A DNA stretch of 64,000 nucleotides from Ditylenchus dipsaci (lineage: Eukaryota > Nematoda > Chromadorea > Rhabditida > Anguinidae), in assembly GCA_004194705.1 (NCBI GenBank), contig SADC01000203.1, positions 1 to 64,000 on the forward strand, in the 5' to 3' direction. The notes under the pieces were generated by a model, which did not search any database, was not told where the DNA came from, and saw only the letters and a list, made by a program, of their open reading frames with translations. A program made the position numbers and the translations under genes. Of the stretch, positions 22,272 through 34,088 are shown piece after piece; the stretch's first letter is position 1; every line of letters begins with the position of its first letter.

Positions 22272-24962
22272 CTAATATTTTTGTGGCGGAGGTGGGTATG
22301 AAGGGTACTGATTTGGAGGTTGGTATCCCTGCTGGGGTAAGGTTGCATGGGATAGCTTTGTTGTTGGCTGGCTTGTCCATAATTTCCTTAATAATACACA
22401 TATAAAAATATTAATTGCTATAAAAATAAGAAATAGCCAACCTTGTGAGTATTGTTGCTGTTGGTTGTAATTGTCTGCTGGTCCGTATTTAGAATCGTCA
22501 TAGTAAGTATTATTGTTGGGCTGAGAATTAGAAGGCATGATAAAGTCAAAGGCCGATCGGCAGAACTTGTAAATAAGTAGTCCACAACAGCAGCACATTA
22601 GAAGCAGCACAATAATAATGCTAAAACGCTAAATTCAAGGCGATAAATGCTGGCAAATCATCAAAAATAAGACTAACCCAAAAATGATGCCACCGATGCT
22701 GTGGCCACCCGAACGAGAGCCTGCATTTTGTGGTTGTTGCTGTTGGTTGAGGGGCGCAGGGCAACAATCAGTGCCACAGCACACTTCTGCGCCTTGCTTG
22801 CATGACCAAACAATCTCTTTGGGGCGTGTGCCATTGGGATAAACAACCTATAATTTTTTTGTTAGCATACGTTAAGAGAGGGATGGGAGATCACAGCTCT
22901 GTGCTGCACTAATAATAACTTGGTTAATTCGAAATCCGGTTTATTCGAATGAAAGGAAACTCATGCAGTCAGACCTCGTTTAACCGCCACTTTTTTCAAT
23001 CTGAAGAGTGTTTCAAGAAATTTTCCCCTTTAATATCGGTCATAATTTTTTTTCTATGTCATTTTTCGAAATTCCGTTTTTGCGCATCAATTTCCATATT
23101 GATTCAGTATATAATGTGAAAACCACGATTTTTGCTTGGCCCTACTTGAGGTTTGGGCTCTGGTCAGTGGCAAGGCAAACAAGTCCCATACCACAAAGAG
23201 GATCAAGCAAAAATCGTGTTTTTCACACTACCGTATATTCTCGATTAGAAGGCCCCTCTCTAATAGAAGGCCCCCTTGAGGACCTATATATCAGCCTAGA
23301 AAAAGAAATTCGCAAATCTGTTTTTCGCGTTTTTTTAGTTAACACGAGCTTATCTGATTCCACTTTTAAAATTTTGGTTGAGCACGCAAAAATCTCAAAA
23401 TCGACCCAAATTTTTTCCAACTTTTTTAGGGTTGAAAAATAGAAGGCCCGGGCCTTCTAATAGAGAATATACGGTATATACCAAAAAATATTGTCGGCGA
23501 GAAAAATCAAGATGTGAAAACAGAGCTTTAAAAAATTACCTAGAAAAAAATTATGGCCATTTCAAAAGGGGCGAATTTTTTTGAAACATGCTGTACTTTT
23601 TAAAATCTTTTAGCAAATTTGATTCACCAGTCTAGTCTGAAAAATTACAACAGTCGTTTTTCCAAAATCGCTTACCGTATTTACTGTATTAAGCCCACAT
23701 GGGGAGTTATTTTTCAACCTCTAAAAAATCGAAAAATTTCGAGGTCGATTTTGAGATTTTTGGGTGTTCAACCAAAATCTGAAAAGTGTAATCAGGTAAA
23801 CTCGCGGCAAATGAGAAAAAACAAAAAAAGATTTGCGAAATGTTCGCTCTAGGCTGAGATATAAGGTCCGTAAGGTGGGGACTTATTAGAGGGTGGGGAG
23901 TTAATACAGTAAATACGGTGATCGTCACCGCATTAAAAAATAATTGGTGGCAGTTATGTAACTTTATTGCAAACAAAAATTGGAAAAAAACTTGCAAAAT
24001 CAAAATTCTTTTGATTTTTCGGACTAGACTGGTGACATTTCGAAAATTGAGGTAAAATAGTTTGGACCTAAGGCGGTGACGAGCTTGTAGGGTGGCGGTT
24101 AAACGAGGTTTGACTGTACGATTCAACTCAGCATTTTGGAATAACAGAAAAATGAAATACGAATTTTCATTGTTTACTAATTTTAAACAACCAATCAAAT
24201 TGACATAATTCACCTGAGAAAGAAGTTGGTCAGGGCTTGGAGTGGTAGTTGGCGCTCCCTCAACAGGCGCAGCCGGTGCGAGGGTTGTTGTTGTTGCTGG
24301 GGCAGAGTTTATCAACTGCTGCAGTGGCATGGAACACATGATAGTGCCTGGCTGACCTTTGTAGTGTTCTTGATCCCAGTAGTAATTTTTGTTGTCATGT
24401 TGAAATGGTCGGTCGAAAGAGTGGAGCACAGCTTTGCCTAATTCATAAGTCACCAGTCCACCCACCGCACCTAAGGCAGCACCAGCCAGAGCTGTTTTGA
24501 ACACGGATCCACGAGACATAGACCCGGGTCCAGAGCCAGAACCAAAGCTGCAGCACAGTTATATTACCACAAAGAAATTTGAAATTACAAAAGCACTTAC
24601 TTTGAGTGGCCTCCACCGAAACCTCCAGGTCTTTGGTTAAATCCTCCAGCTGGACCACCTCCGAAATGACCTGGTTGCTGTCCACCAAATCCACCTCCTC
24701 CGGGAGGAGGATAATGGGGCTGTTGGGGTGGAGGTCTTTGCCCTTGGAATCCTCCACCACTGGGCTGACCTCCAAAGCCACCTCCTTGTGGACCTAAAAA
24801 ACTTTTCCTTAAATACTTTTAAGGTACTTTATTTGATTAACTAATTTACTTACCTGACTGTCGACCAGCGCTCATGCCTCGACCCCCACCCCCTCCTGAA
24901 GATTTCCGACCATCTAGAGGCTGATAAGCCACCAATATTACTAGGAACACGACCTTCCACAT
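22272..24962 (-). CDS. CX-module, glycine/proline-rich type I membrane protein (paralogue B)
   Basis: Six exons: 24962-24854, 24793-24601, 24547-24214, 22847-22678, 22620-22442 and 22386-22272. Order of parts: signal peptide (MWKVVFLVILVAYQPLDG); Gly-rich start; repeats such as GGGFGGQQPGHFGGG with a Pro/Gln stretch; hydrophobic LAGAALGAVGGLVTYELGKA; FDRPFQHDNKNYYWDQEHY; a Thr/Pro/Ala linker likely to be O-glycosylated; the CX module (RPKEIVWSCKQGAEVCCG, then TDCCP); a membrane segment (IIIVLLLMCCCCGLLIY); and a tail rich in Gln, Tyr and Pro ending PPPPQKY. Layout and intron phases match paralogue A. A single-base loss in a C run near 22325 shifts the tail frame. The 1.37 kb intron carries a complete CAGTC-type transposon with two more elements inside it. 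Role unknown. Confidence 0.8.
23229..23476. mobile_element. TACCGTAT-family foldback element, nested
   Basis: Left TACCGTATATTCTCGATTAG, right CTAATAGAGAATATACGGTA. Its body is nearly the same as 12.8 and 46.9 kb but reverse-oriented (GGACCTATATATCAGCC, AAAATTTTGGTTGAGCACG). Confidence 0.85.
23673..23920. mobile_element. TACCGTAT-family foldback element, nested
   Basis: Left TACCGTATTTACTGTATTAA, right TTAATACAGTAAATACGGT. The ends differ from the neighbouring copy at 23.2 kb, but both ends of this copy changed together and still pair. Confidence 0.8.
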
Positions 24963-26087
24963 AGAATCGATTCAATTTGAGCAATTTTCTATAATAAATG
25001 GAGAAATTAAGTGGTGGGAGAAAAGGAGTGTTCACGCAGAGAAAGCTGGACTCTCTTTAAATCATCAACACACAAAAAGAGTGTGACGTCGAAGAATGAA
25101 CAGGAAAACAGTTGGGATAATACAGGATCGATTTAGTTATAGATTAGTAGAAAAAAATTAAAAAAAGGTGAGAGAAAAATAATTTGGTGTTTAACCATTG
25201 GTGAAAAATTACAAAGTTTGTTGACTAGATTATTTTAGTTTTTCACAACAAAAGTGATTTATTAAAAAAGATATATATTTTTTAATTTATGAATTTTTGG
25301 TGGGTTAATTTTATTTTGTACCGCTACCTATATTTAGTCATTCTGACTCAAAAATAATCTGCATATTTTCTTGTACAACTACTACTAGATATTCTACAGT
25401 TCCCTTTTTGCGTTTCATTCTCGGTCGGAACGTTCGGGGCACTCGCTCTGAGTTAAAATGACCTAATATATTCGACGCGACAAAAACATGCCTAACCCAC
25501 CAAAAGTCAGAAATTCCAAAAAGTTATTTTGGAAGCAATTTAGATGGTTGAAAATCGAATCGGAAATGAACTAGCATATTGACTAGGAATCTCGATTCTG
25601 AATATAATTATCTTTTTTTCTAAAAAAATATAACAAAATAATTTTTTAGCAAACAATAAAGATTTACAGTTAGATTTTCCATGGTACTTGTTATAAAAAG
25701 ATGAATACTAGAACTTTGAGTTTTCTGCTGAAACAACTGTAACAACAACGAAAAATGTACTAATTTTAAATTGCATGACATAAAAGACAGTTAAAACTAC
25801 TAATATTACGTACTCTGCAGCACGAGCTTCTAAAACTCTACGAAAATACGATAGATTAAAGTCGTAAGACTTCAGTCGAGAACTTCATCACGCGTTAATA
25901 AATAAAAATGAAATCAAAACAATACTGAATCGAGCTTAAACACAAATTTCCACCAAGTTTAGGTCACCATAGCAATTTCAGGTAGCCGACCAGTTAGCAG
26001 TGAATATCATTGTTTGCACACCAGCAGCTAGAGAATTCTCTAGCAAGCATATTCTCTTACACACTCACCATCCTATTCCCATTTCAG
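24963..26087. other. Upstream of CX gene B, no gene seen
   Basis: AT-rich sequence with no supported reading frame. It presumably includes the promoter of CX paralogue B. Confidence 0.4.
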
Positions 26088-26216
26088 GTAACAGGTAAAG
26101 CAAAGGTAAAATTTATTACACCACAATACGACCTTGAAATTGCCGCAGTGAAAAAATGGATGTCATTACGTAATCAATTACAAGTGGCCTCAATTGAACA
26201 CATTAATCGAAGTTGA
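26088..26216 (+). CDS. Possible terminal exon of an unknown plus-strand gene
   Basis: After a good acceptor (TTCCCATTTCAG), the frame reads VTGKAKVKFITPQYDLE, then IAAVKKWMSLRN, and ends in TGA at 26214-26216. AAATAAA follows within 30 bases. Composition looks coding. No upstream exon and no family was recognised. Confidence 0.3.
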   Translation, partial: VTGKAKVKFITPQYDLEIAAVKKWMSLRNQLQVASIEHINRS

Positions 26217-26481
26217 AAATATAAATGCTAAACTATTTAAATAAACCATTGAATAAGATTTATTAGTTGAAAATGTTTACTAAAAAGCTAACAAAAACCA
26301 GTCCTGCTCATTTAGCATATAATTTGTTTTGTTAGCTGCCTTACCAGCTAAGAATATCATATGGAGTTGACATATGAAGAAATACAGGCAGACATACATA
26401 CAAATAAATCATCTGTTTCATGACCCTGCAACATGTATTTCATCATAAAAATTAATTTTGCATGACGTCTTCTTGACATCT

Positions 26482-26525
26482 TACGTTATTTCCTATAATA
26501 AGATCCCATGCTCTAATATAGCCGC
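26482..26525. mobile_element. Solo end of a TACCGTAT-family element
   Basis: TTACGTTATTTCCTATAATAAG followed by CCCATGCTCTAATATAG resembles a family left end. No right partner was found. Confidence 0.35.
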
Positions 26526-26529
26526 AGCT

Positions 26530-27129
26530 GGAAAGTAAATAGAAGCGCTTTCACCAATCACCATTTGGTCTCTTTTCGATCAATATATCTATCCCTTTCT
26601 TGTTTTTCAAAATCTAGTGCGCACCACATGCAGCACAACAAAACAATCTGTTTTACTAGGAACAGAGACACAGAGTCAGACAGGAGTTGTGTGTGTCAAC
26701 TCTGTCATGCGACTTGCGCACACTCTATTACAAAAACTGTTTTACCACACTTACAAAACCCACTGAAACTGCTTTTTATGTGATACACCTGCAGTTGAAA
26801 GAAAAAGTGTGGTTCAGGTTCACTATGATGTGAAAATTGTATCGAAATATATACGCTAAGTTTGCTTTACATAGAAAAAAGTAGATGTCGCCCTGTGGTT
26901 TTGGCTCTGCCCTTGCAAAGGTCATCCACAGACTAAGACCCAAACCACCGGAAGAACTATCAATAATTTTTTTTGACATTATATGTGTTAAAAAATTTAT
27001 ATGCAATTCTAAGTTTACAGGATTCGAAAAATAACTTGGAAAAAGCATGCTAAAAAGACATTTTTATCAATAAGAATTCCATAAGATTTGGGGTCTTAAA
27101 CTAAAGACAAGCCTCATATAAAGGTTGTT
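26530..27129. other. No feature seen
   Basis: About 600 bases of AT-rich DNA with short open frames on both strands and nothing to support any of them. Confidence 0.4.
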
Positions 27130-27890
27130 CACAAAGCTCGTAGCCCCCTATAACTCACTTTCGTACCAACTACACAGCAAATATGATATTTAAGACCTGT
27201 AATATTTTTTCATGTTTAATATGTCGGCCTTGATAAAGTTTGAAATTTGACAGAGAGAGAAAAATTGCCGAAATTTTGACTTGGTGCCCAGTTAGCTCGC
27301 AAAAATTTTTGAATTCCCGCCAAATTTTAAAGTCAAATTATTTCTTTTTTTGACTTGAATATTGACTCTAATATAAGCTTGAAGTCATTATAAATGACTG
27401 CAAGGTCTTTTCTCTAATCAAAAAAAGGAAAATTTTAATTTAAAGGGGGGTAACTGGGGGTAAAAAACCTAATTTGGTTTTGAGGGGTAACGCGGGACCA
27501 AGGCAAAATTTTGGCAATTTTTTTCTCTCTCTCTCAAATTCCAAATCTAATGATACAAAGATAGTGAACATAAAAAATATTATTAATCTTATGGTGCGTA
27601 GGCGTTTGTCCCGTTTTGTGAAATTTTTGGCGTTCTGCCCTATGTTCTGTTTTAGCCACTAAGGCCTTATTTTTAAGCCATTTTGCAGTTCTTAAGACAT
27701 TTTTTAGTCCCGGCTTATCACACGCTGGCTTACCCTGAGCCTAAGGCCTAAGCCCTAAGTTAAAATAACGCCTAAGTGGCTATTACAGAACATGAGGCAG
27801 AACGCCAAAAATGTCACAAAACGGGACAAACAAAGATTTTCAATGTAGTTAGGTGAAGTTAGGTGAGTTATAGTAGGGCTACGAACTTTC
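27130..27890. repeat. Nested foldback, 760 bp
   Basis: Outer arms ACAAAGCTCGTAGCCCC and GGGCTACGAACTTTC. A second pair of arms inside, GTCCCGTTTTGTGAAATTTTT (27607) and its complement near 27830, encloses AGGCCTTA/TAAGGCCT words. No coding potential. Confidence 0.65.
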
Positions 27891-28014
27891 TAAATAAGAA
27901 TATATAAGGACAGATCCAAGCACTGATCTAACAAAATCATGAAAACAAATGTAATTTTTTTCTTCGAAAACTTGTATTTCTGTTCATTTAGTATTGTCTT
28001 TTATTATTTCATAG

Positions 28015-28360
28015 CTTAAAGGACCATGCGACTTGATAAACACAACAATTTGCGGAATTCGAATATGTGCGGTACCAACCTAATTTGGTCAAAATGTTTT
28101 CGAATTTTTTGGGTGCATTTAAAATTTGAATTTTTGTCTTAGTTAATATAGAACATATTCTTGAAAGTAAAAGCTGTAGAGGAACGGATGCTGCCTAAGT
28201 TGTTTGATCAGGCAATGTCGTTGAACTCGTCTAGTGGATGGTTCAAAATTTTAGACATATTTTGAATTTAAACAAAGATCATTGACCAAATTTGATTGGT
28301 CCCACGCTAATTCGAATTTCGCAAATTGCTGTGTTCATCAATTTGAATGACCATTTGAAA
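28015..28360. repeat. TTTAAAGG-ended foldback element
   Basis: Left CTTAAAGGACCATGCGACTT, right TTTGAATGACCATTTGAAA, with ATAAACACAACAATTTGCGG pairing to the right interior. A diverged partial copy lies at 61.78-61.86 kb. Confidence 0.65.
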
Positions 28361-28367
28361 AATTTTA

Positions 28368-28583
28368 CGCTAGTGTCATATACTCTTCCGGGAAAGCTAG
28401 TGTCATATATCCTCCCCAATAATTTTTCAAAAGTGTTTCAAACCAAAACAGGTTGAGAAAAAAGTTATGCAAAAGATTTTGCTAGTAAGGGTCAGGTCCT
28501 GAGCCTAAACCTAAGCCTACAATCCAAAGCCTAACCCATTCCTAAGGGAAAAAATTCTTGGGGAAGGGTATATGACACTAGCG
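28368..28583. repeat. CGCTAGTGTCATATA foldback element
   Basis: The ends CGCTAGTGTCATATACTCTT and GGTATATGACACTAGCG are inverted. Related ends (GGCGCTAGTGTAATATA) occur at 61.6 and 62.7-62.9 kb. Confidence 0.65.
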
Positions 28584-28632
28584 CCGAAAATTATAATAGA
28601 AGTTATGAATTGCAAAATCGCTAGAATTTTAA

Positions 28633-31600
28633 TTATACTCGTCGTATTCTAAGATCAGGTTCTTTAGGATTGTCATTTTTATGCACAGTATTTTGTTTTT
28701 TGCTTGCTGTTTGATGGCCATCTGAAGCTGGTGAGCTTTGATTTACATCTCCTTGGTAATCGCTGTGAACATTTGTACTTTCTCTTTCAGTTTTATCATG
28801 ACCAAAAGAAGAATCTAAAGAAGTGTTTATATAGTTGGGCAAAAAAATAAGAATTGTGACTTCACTTATTTGTAACGTTGTTAAATCAACATTGCCCCGG
28901 TGCTTCTATTTTTCGGACCCCCCACAAAACGGGATATTTCAAATTCTATCTCGAACTTTTTGTGTGCAGTAATGTTTTTATATTGGTTGGTACCAAACAG
29001 TGCACTAAACGGGGTAAACGTAACATCATTTTTATTGCCGAAACCAAAACCGGTTACACAGTTATTACATCAGACAAACAATCCAGAGCCAGGTCGTACG
29101 CAGTTTGTTTTGGCAGCGTGCTGCGATTCCATCCTTCAGTCGGTATCTCTACTCCATGAGGTGCGGGGATCCAGTTGCTATCGGCCAATTCGTTGCTGCT
29201 GCTACCCAAGTCGCGAAGACCAAAAGTTGGAACGGCAGCCAGTTCAGAAGAGCCCGTGTCACATGCACTAAAACTATAATCGCCTACAATATCGGTCTGC
29301 CACACAGGCTTCATGCTCTTCACTCCGACAGTAAGGGTGACATATGCCCAACCATTATCCACAATCTCACTATCAACGGTACAGGAATCGGCCCACTTCA
29401 ACGGTCCGGCCTGATCGGTCATAAATACGGCGGGTGGGCCTTATATCTGCCAGCTGTCGAACAAAAAATTCGGTTGCGGTACATAAGTAAGCACATTTGG
29501 GATTTCCCAAATCGCCCTCACCTTACAATGTGCCCAACCAAAGTGCAGTCGTCTGTTTTTTTGAGTCAGAAATAAATTTTAAAAAAAATCCTATTTAGAG
29601 GCCCGTTACACATGTCTTAGCTATGTTACTGGCCTGCTAAGCTAATAAAATACCTGCTAAACTTGTAGTTTGTAAAGAAATTGAAGCATCTTGTCTGTTT
29701 CATTCGATTCTTTTTCTGTTGATGCGTGCCCTTTTTCATGTTCATCTTTTTCTTGTTTATTTATTATGCTTTTGACATCTTTACCAATTGCACTGTCACT
29801 TTTCCATAAATCTTGTTTATTATTTTCATTAAAATCATGTCGCCCTAATCTTCTAGTCTTCTGAGTTTGCCTTAAAAGCTCTACCTCTGCATGGAAACCT
29901 GAGTGAAGATCATTCAGATTTGCAGTTTTTAACAAGTTCCAGCGAGATCGTTTACTTGTCTCAGACATGTGCTCCTGCTTTTGACTTTCTGATATTTGGT
30001 GTTCAGCTTCGCTCAACACCTGGTCATTACTATGATTTGGGTTGTTTTGGTCTTTTGTAAACGTGTATTTTGGTTGTTTTAAACTCACTTCGTGATCCCC
30101 AGGTCCTGGTCCTCCGTAGAATATGTGCCTTATAGGCAAATGGACATCTTCTTCGGTTTTATTATTTTTCGTTTCTTTTATTTGACTCATATTGTCACCA
30201 GACAAATTTTCGTTTTCGCTGTCTACTTCTGAAATTTCAGGCGTAGCAATACTTTGCTTAAGATGTTTTTCCGCAGCTGAATTTTTAAAGATTGTGATCG
30301 ATTTGATATTTTAAATTTATTGTTGAGGCTGTTAAAAATTTCATTTTTTTCCACCAAATTTCCCCGCTCAAGACTTTTTCTTAGAGCATTGTTCAGGTGT
30401 TTTTCATGGTAGACTTTGTCAAATTCCAAACTTTTAATCGTTCTTTTTGATTCTACATATTTTTTAAAGTCATCTTTTATTGGAAACGAAGATTCTTTTT
30501 GTTTATCACTCATATTAGCTCCAGGTTCTTTTGATGCCCGTACTTCTAATATGTTGCTTGAACTTTTAAGCATTTCATTTTCTATTGGTTTTTTATGATT
30601 GCGAACTTGCATGCCATTTGTTGCCTGCTCTTCTGGACTAATAACCTTTTGTTTTTGTTTCGCAGACTGATTGTTTTTCACTGAGCTATCATATTTTTTG
30701 GGCTCCAAATAGTTTTTTATTTTAAAATTCTCTAGACTTTTTGTTTTAGCTAGCTTTTGGCGCTTTTTTGTATAAATTTCTAAACTTTTCACACCATATT
30801 TTCTTTTTCTAAGCTTTCCTATTTCTGTAAGTAAGTTATGGTTATGATTTATGCCCATCCCATCTTCTTCTGTAATTTGACTTACTTGAGATTTATCTAC
30901 TTGTTTGTTTAAGGACGCATCAACTTGAACCTGATTATGACCTGCTATAATTTTGCATTAAAAACTTGTGGACCAAGTTTTAGATCATTTCCTTCATTTA
31001 CTTTCATTTCTGATGCTCTTTCAAAGCTCATTCTTAAACTTTTTTTATTTTTTTCAAAATCCTTAGTATTTTCTGTTTCAGGTATTTCTTGAAAAAAAGA
31101 TTGACTATTTTTATTAAAGTGCTCTAGACTTTTCGCCTTAGCAAATTTATGACGCTTCTTGCTATGAACTTCTAAACTTTTCACGCCATATTTTCTGAGT
31201 TTTTTTATTTCCTGCAGTAAGTTGTGAGAGTGACCATGTACATCGCCACCATTTATGCCCTTCCAATTTTCTTCCGTGATTTGACTTACTTGTGGTTTAT
31301 CTATTTGTTTAGAGTTCAGTTCCGGAACTCGACCTCCTACACTTTGTATATCCTTTACTTGTCGACTGAGCTTAAAATCTTTTTCTTGACTCATTTTCCG
31401 TCCTGTAGTGCTGTTAAGGCTAAAATAAGGTTGAGCCATTGTTGAATCATTTTTACTTTTCTCAAAAACTTTAGAAGCTTCTATTTCAGGTAGTTCTTGA
31501 AAAGCAGGTTGATTGTGTTTAATTAAGAGCTCCAGACTTTTTGTTTGAGCAAAATTTAGGTGCTTTTTAGAATGAATTTCTAAACTTTTAACACCATTTT

Positions 31601-33851
31601 TCTTTTCCTAAGCTTTCCTATTTCCGTAAGTAAGTTGTGACGGCTATGTACGTCGCTCCGTACTTCGTCACTGTTGATGCCTCTCGAATCTTGTTCCGCA
31701 ATTTTGTGTTTTTTATCTAGTTGTTTGCTTAATATGGCATCTATTTTAGGTAATTGTTGAAAAACAGAACGATCGCGTTTACTGAAGTGCTCTAGACTTT
31801 TTGTTTGAGCAAGGTTTTGGTCCTTTTTAGGGTGAGTTTCTAAACTTTTTACACCATTTTTTCTTTTTCTAATCTTCTCTATTGCCAGGAGTAAGTTATG
31901 TTGACTATGTGAATCTTCACTTTTTAGTCTGTGCAAACCTCGGTGCACGCTGTGACTTGCTTCAGATTTATTTATTTGTTGGTTTGTTAATGTATCTACT
32001 TGATTTTCTACTTCATGATTATGGCCTTCTATATCTTTCCCACCAAGTTGTAATTTTATATTTGCAGTGTTTTGTGGAAAATCTTGATTTAAGAATGAAG
32101 TATTTTCAAGACTATGAAATCTTTTTGCGTTTTTTTGAGTATTAGAAAAGTTGTTCTCAGTCAAATTCTCTACACTTTTTGCTCCGCTGACCTTTTTCCG
32201 ATCTAAATAACTATTTTAAGGGCAATTTTTGAGACAAATATATTTTGTAAAGAAAATTTTACAATTTTCAAAAAAAAAGAGTTTGCTCCGCAAAAAGTAT
32301 CTTTTCTGCCAAAAGAAGTATATTGGCCACCAAGAAAAGGACCTAGAATGTTTTTTAATGCCAGTCGTCTACAGTCGACTCTTAGATCAACTACATCCCA
32401 AAAGCACCGTGTATGAGGTATCGTTAATCCATGCTGGTGTTGATGTGGAATGCCTTTATTCGAACGGTTATCTTTTTCTGTCCCAAAAAATAGGACCACA
32501 GATGTAGCTAATTCTCTTAATCTGCGTTTTCGCTAAACCGAGCTTCTGCTGCGGGTTTTGTATCATTTTTTTCGGCGTTATCGCAGATTAAAACTCATAA
32601 TTGTGCTGACCTAGCTTGAATCTAAGGCTCCGCTTAAGAGAATTGGCATATGAAAAATCGAAAAGTTTTACATAAATAACCAAATGCCCTGTACAATTTT
32701 TAATTGAAGTTGCCAAGTAACGCATATTTTTATTAATCTCCCACTCTCTAATGAACTCCCTCTCCCTAATAATCCCCCACCACACGGACCTCATATCTCA
32801 GCCTAAAGTAAACATTTCTCAGATCTGTTTTTTGTGTTTTTTTTTAAATTAGCACGATCTCTCCTGGTTCTACTTTTCAGATCTTCGTCGACTGCCCAAT
32901 AATGTCAAAATTGACCTCAAATTTTTCCTATTTTTTAGGGGTTGAAATATTAATCCCTATGGGCGATTAATAGATAATATACGGTAGCTTAAAATAAGAA
33001 TGCATACCTTTAACATGCTTGTAAAGCCGGTCAAATCTCGGATCACTTACTTCTAACTTTTGTGCTTCGTGATGAGCCAGGGAATTCTGATTTTTATTTT
33101 GGTTTATGAGAATAAGTGGACGGTCTGAAGTATTAAAATTTAGAAATATTTTTATTGTAGAAGATGAAATTTCAACATTTTTGTACCTGTTAAATTATCA
33201 TGTTCAATAATCTTTATTTCATCTCCTATTTTTTTCTCATTCAACTCATTTAAGGTCTTGTCTAACGCTCTAACAGGCGCTTGTTCTGCACTTGTAACAG
33301 AATGTTGATCGGCCTGAAGGGTGGAAGCTGTATTTACTTGATTTCTTTCTTTTTTATTATTTTTGTATTTTATGTTCACTCATTGCTTTATCTTCTATGA
33401 AATTGTTATTATGAACTGGTAGGTTCACATTTTCATGAACTTGAGTTTTTTCATTTTTTGATTTATGTGGCCCATAGATATTTGCCCTGAACTCAAATCG
33501 TGACTTTTTTTATCGGAGTTAGATGACGCATGAGAAGCAGTTAAATCAATTTTGTCGGATTTCATTGGGATAAGAGTTCCTGCTGGTTGCTTTTTTCTTT
33601 GTTGTCTTTCTTTCCGATTGGCTTTCAGCTGCTTTTTTCGGTTATCTATAGCTGTTTTCGTACTGACTTGTTTGGCATATGGAGATTTGGGAACAGTCAA
33701 AGGGTTAGTTGGTGATTCTAACACTGGAATATTTTTCGGTGCAGCATTTTTACTTTGCTTTCCTTCTTCAGCCTTGCTTTCTTGCCAGCATCACCTTCAT
33801 GGACTTGGCTAATAATATAACAACAAGTAACAAATAGACGACTTTAGACAT
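28633..33851 (-). CDS. Secreted lysine-rich protein with four internal repeats, function unknown
   Basis: The start (33851) gives a signal peptide, MSKVVYLLLVVILLAKS. Four exons are proposed: 33851-33187, 33124-33008, 32202 to about 29660, and 28818-28633. The large third exon repeats a unit four times (around 31.9-31.75, 31.65-31.48, 31.23-31.08 and 30.85-30.69 kb): H.HNLL.EI.KLRKRKYG, then VKSLE.H.KKR...A..KSLEHF, then F.Q..PE. Between units the sequence is rich in Lys, Ser, Asn, Gln and Glu and looks disordered. The last exon ends KEPDLRIRRV. Single-base frameshifts occur in exon 1 (at least three, mostly in A runs) and exon 3 (at about 31.6 and 30.22 kb). The last intron holds a GC-rich insert. 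I recognise no family; the repeated NLL..I.KLR stretch could form a helix. Confidence 0.65.
28880..29575. other. GC-rich insert with overlapping long frames
   Basis: This block is clearly richer in G and C than anything around it and lies in the last intron of the repeat-protein gene. On the minus strand, 29422-29054 is open for 122 codons with coding-like composition (for example NELADSNWIPAPHGVEIPTE), and a second minus frame carries on from about 29050 to a TAA near 28884 (contains NKNDVTFTPFSALFG), one frameshift apart. The plus strand is also open (29105-29575), probably as a shadow. No family was recognised. An old viral or otherwise foreign insertion is possible, but that is inference from composition. 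Confidence 0.45.
32720..32986. mobile_element. Decayed TACCGTAT-family element
   Basis: The right end TAGATAATATACGGTA is clear. The left end is worn (ATTAATCTCCCACTCTCTAA), but the body (ACCTCATATCTCAGCC, TTTTTTAGGGGTTGAAA) follows the family order in reverse. It lies in an intron of the repeat-protein gene. Confidence 0.6.
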
Positions 33852-34088
33852 GTCTACACTACTTAAACATTCTAAAAACGACCTAATATTAGTAAGCAAT
33901 ATTTGTTGTCTCCTTTTACTTTGTCAAAGTTTGCAGTACGCTAAAACACATTGAATTATGCAGCTCTAGACCAAAAGTGCGTTAGTTGAAAAATTATTAG
34001 AAACTTTTTGAAATATTTTGGTAATACAATGCATCAAAAGAAGAGGTTACAAGAACAATATTTGTAACAAATATTTTAAATATTGATA

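Larger units (their letters stand above)
22964..24118. mobile_element. CAGTC...GACTG element (pogo/Tigger-like ends), 1.15 kb
   Basis: Left CAGTCAGACCTCGTTTAACC, right GGTTAAACGAGGTTTGACTG, with matching GCCACTT/GGTGGCG just inside. It lies wholly inside the intron at 22848-24213 and contains two younger TACCGTAT elements plus a small hairpin (23107-23220). No transposase frame was seen. Confidence 0.75.

Noticed and set aside
24226..24441. Plus-strand open frame of 71 codons
   Set aside because: It is the antisense of CX gene B exon 3; the minus strand has the signal peptide, splice sites and CX module.
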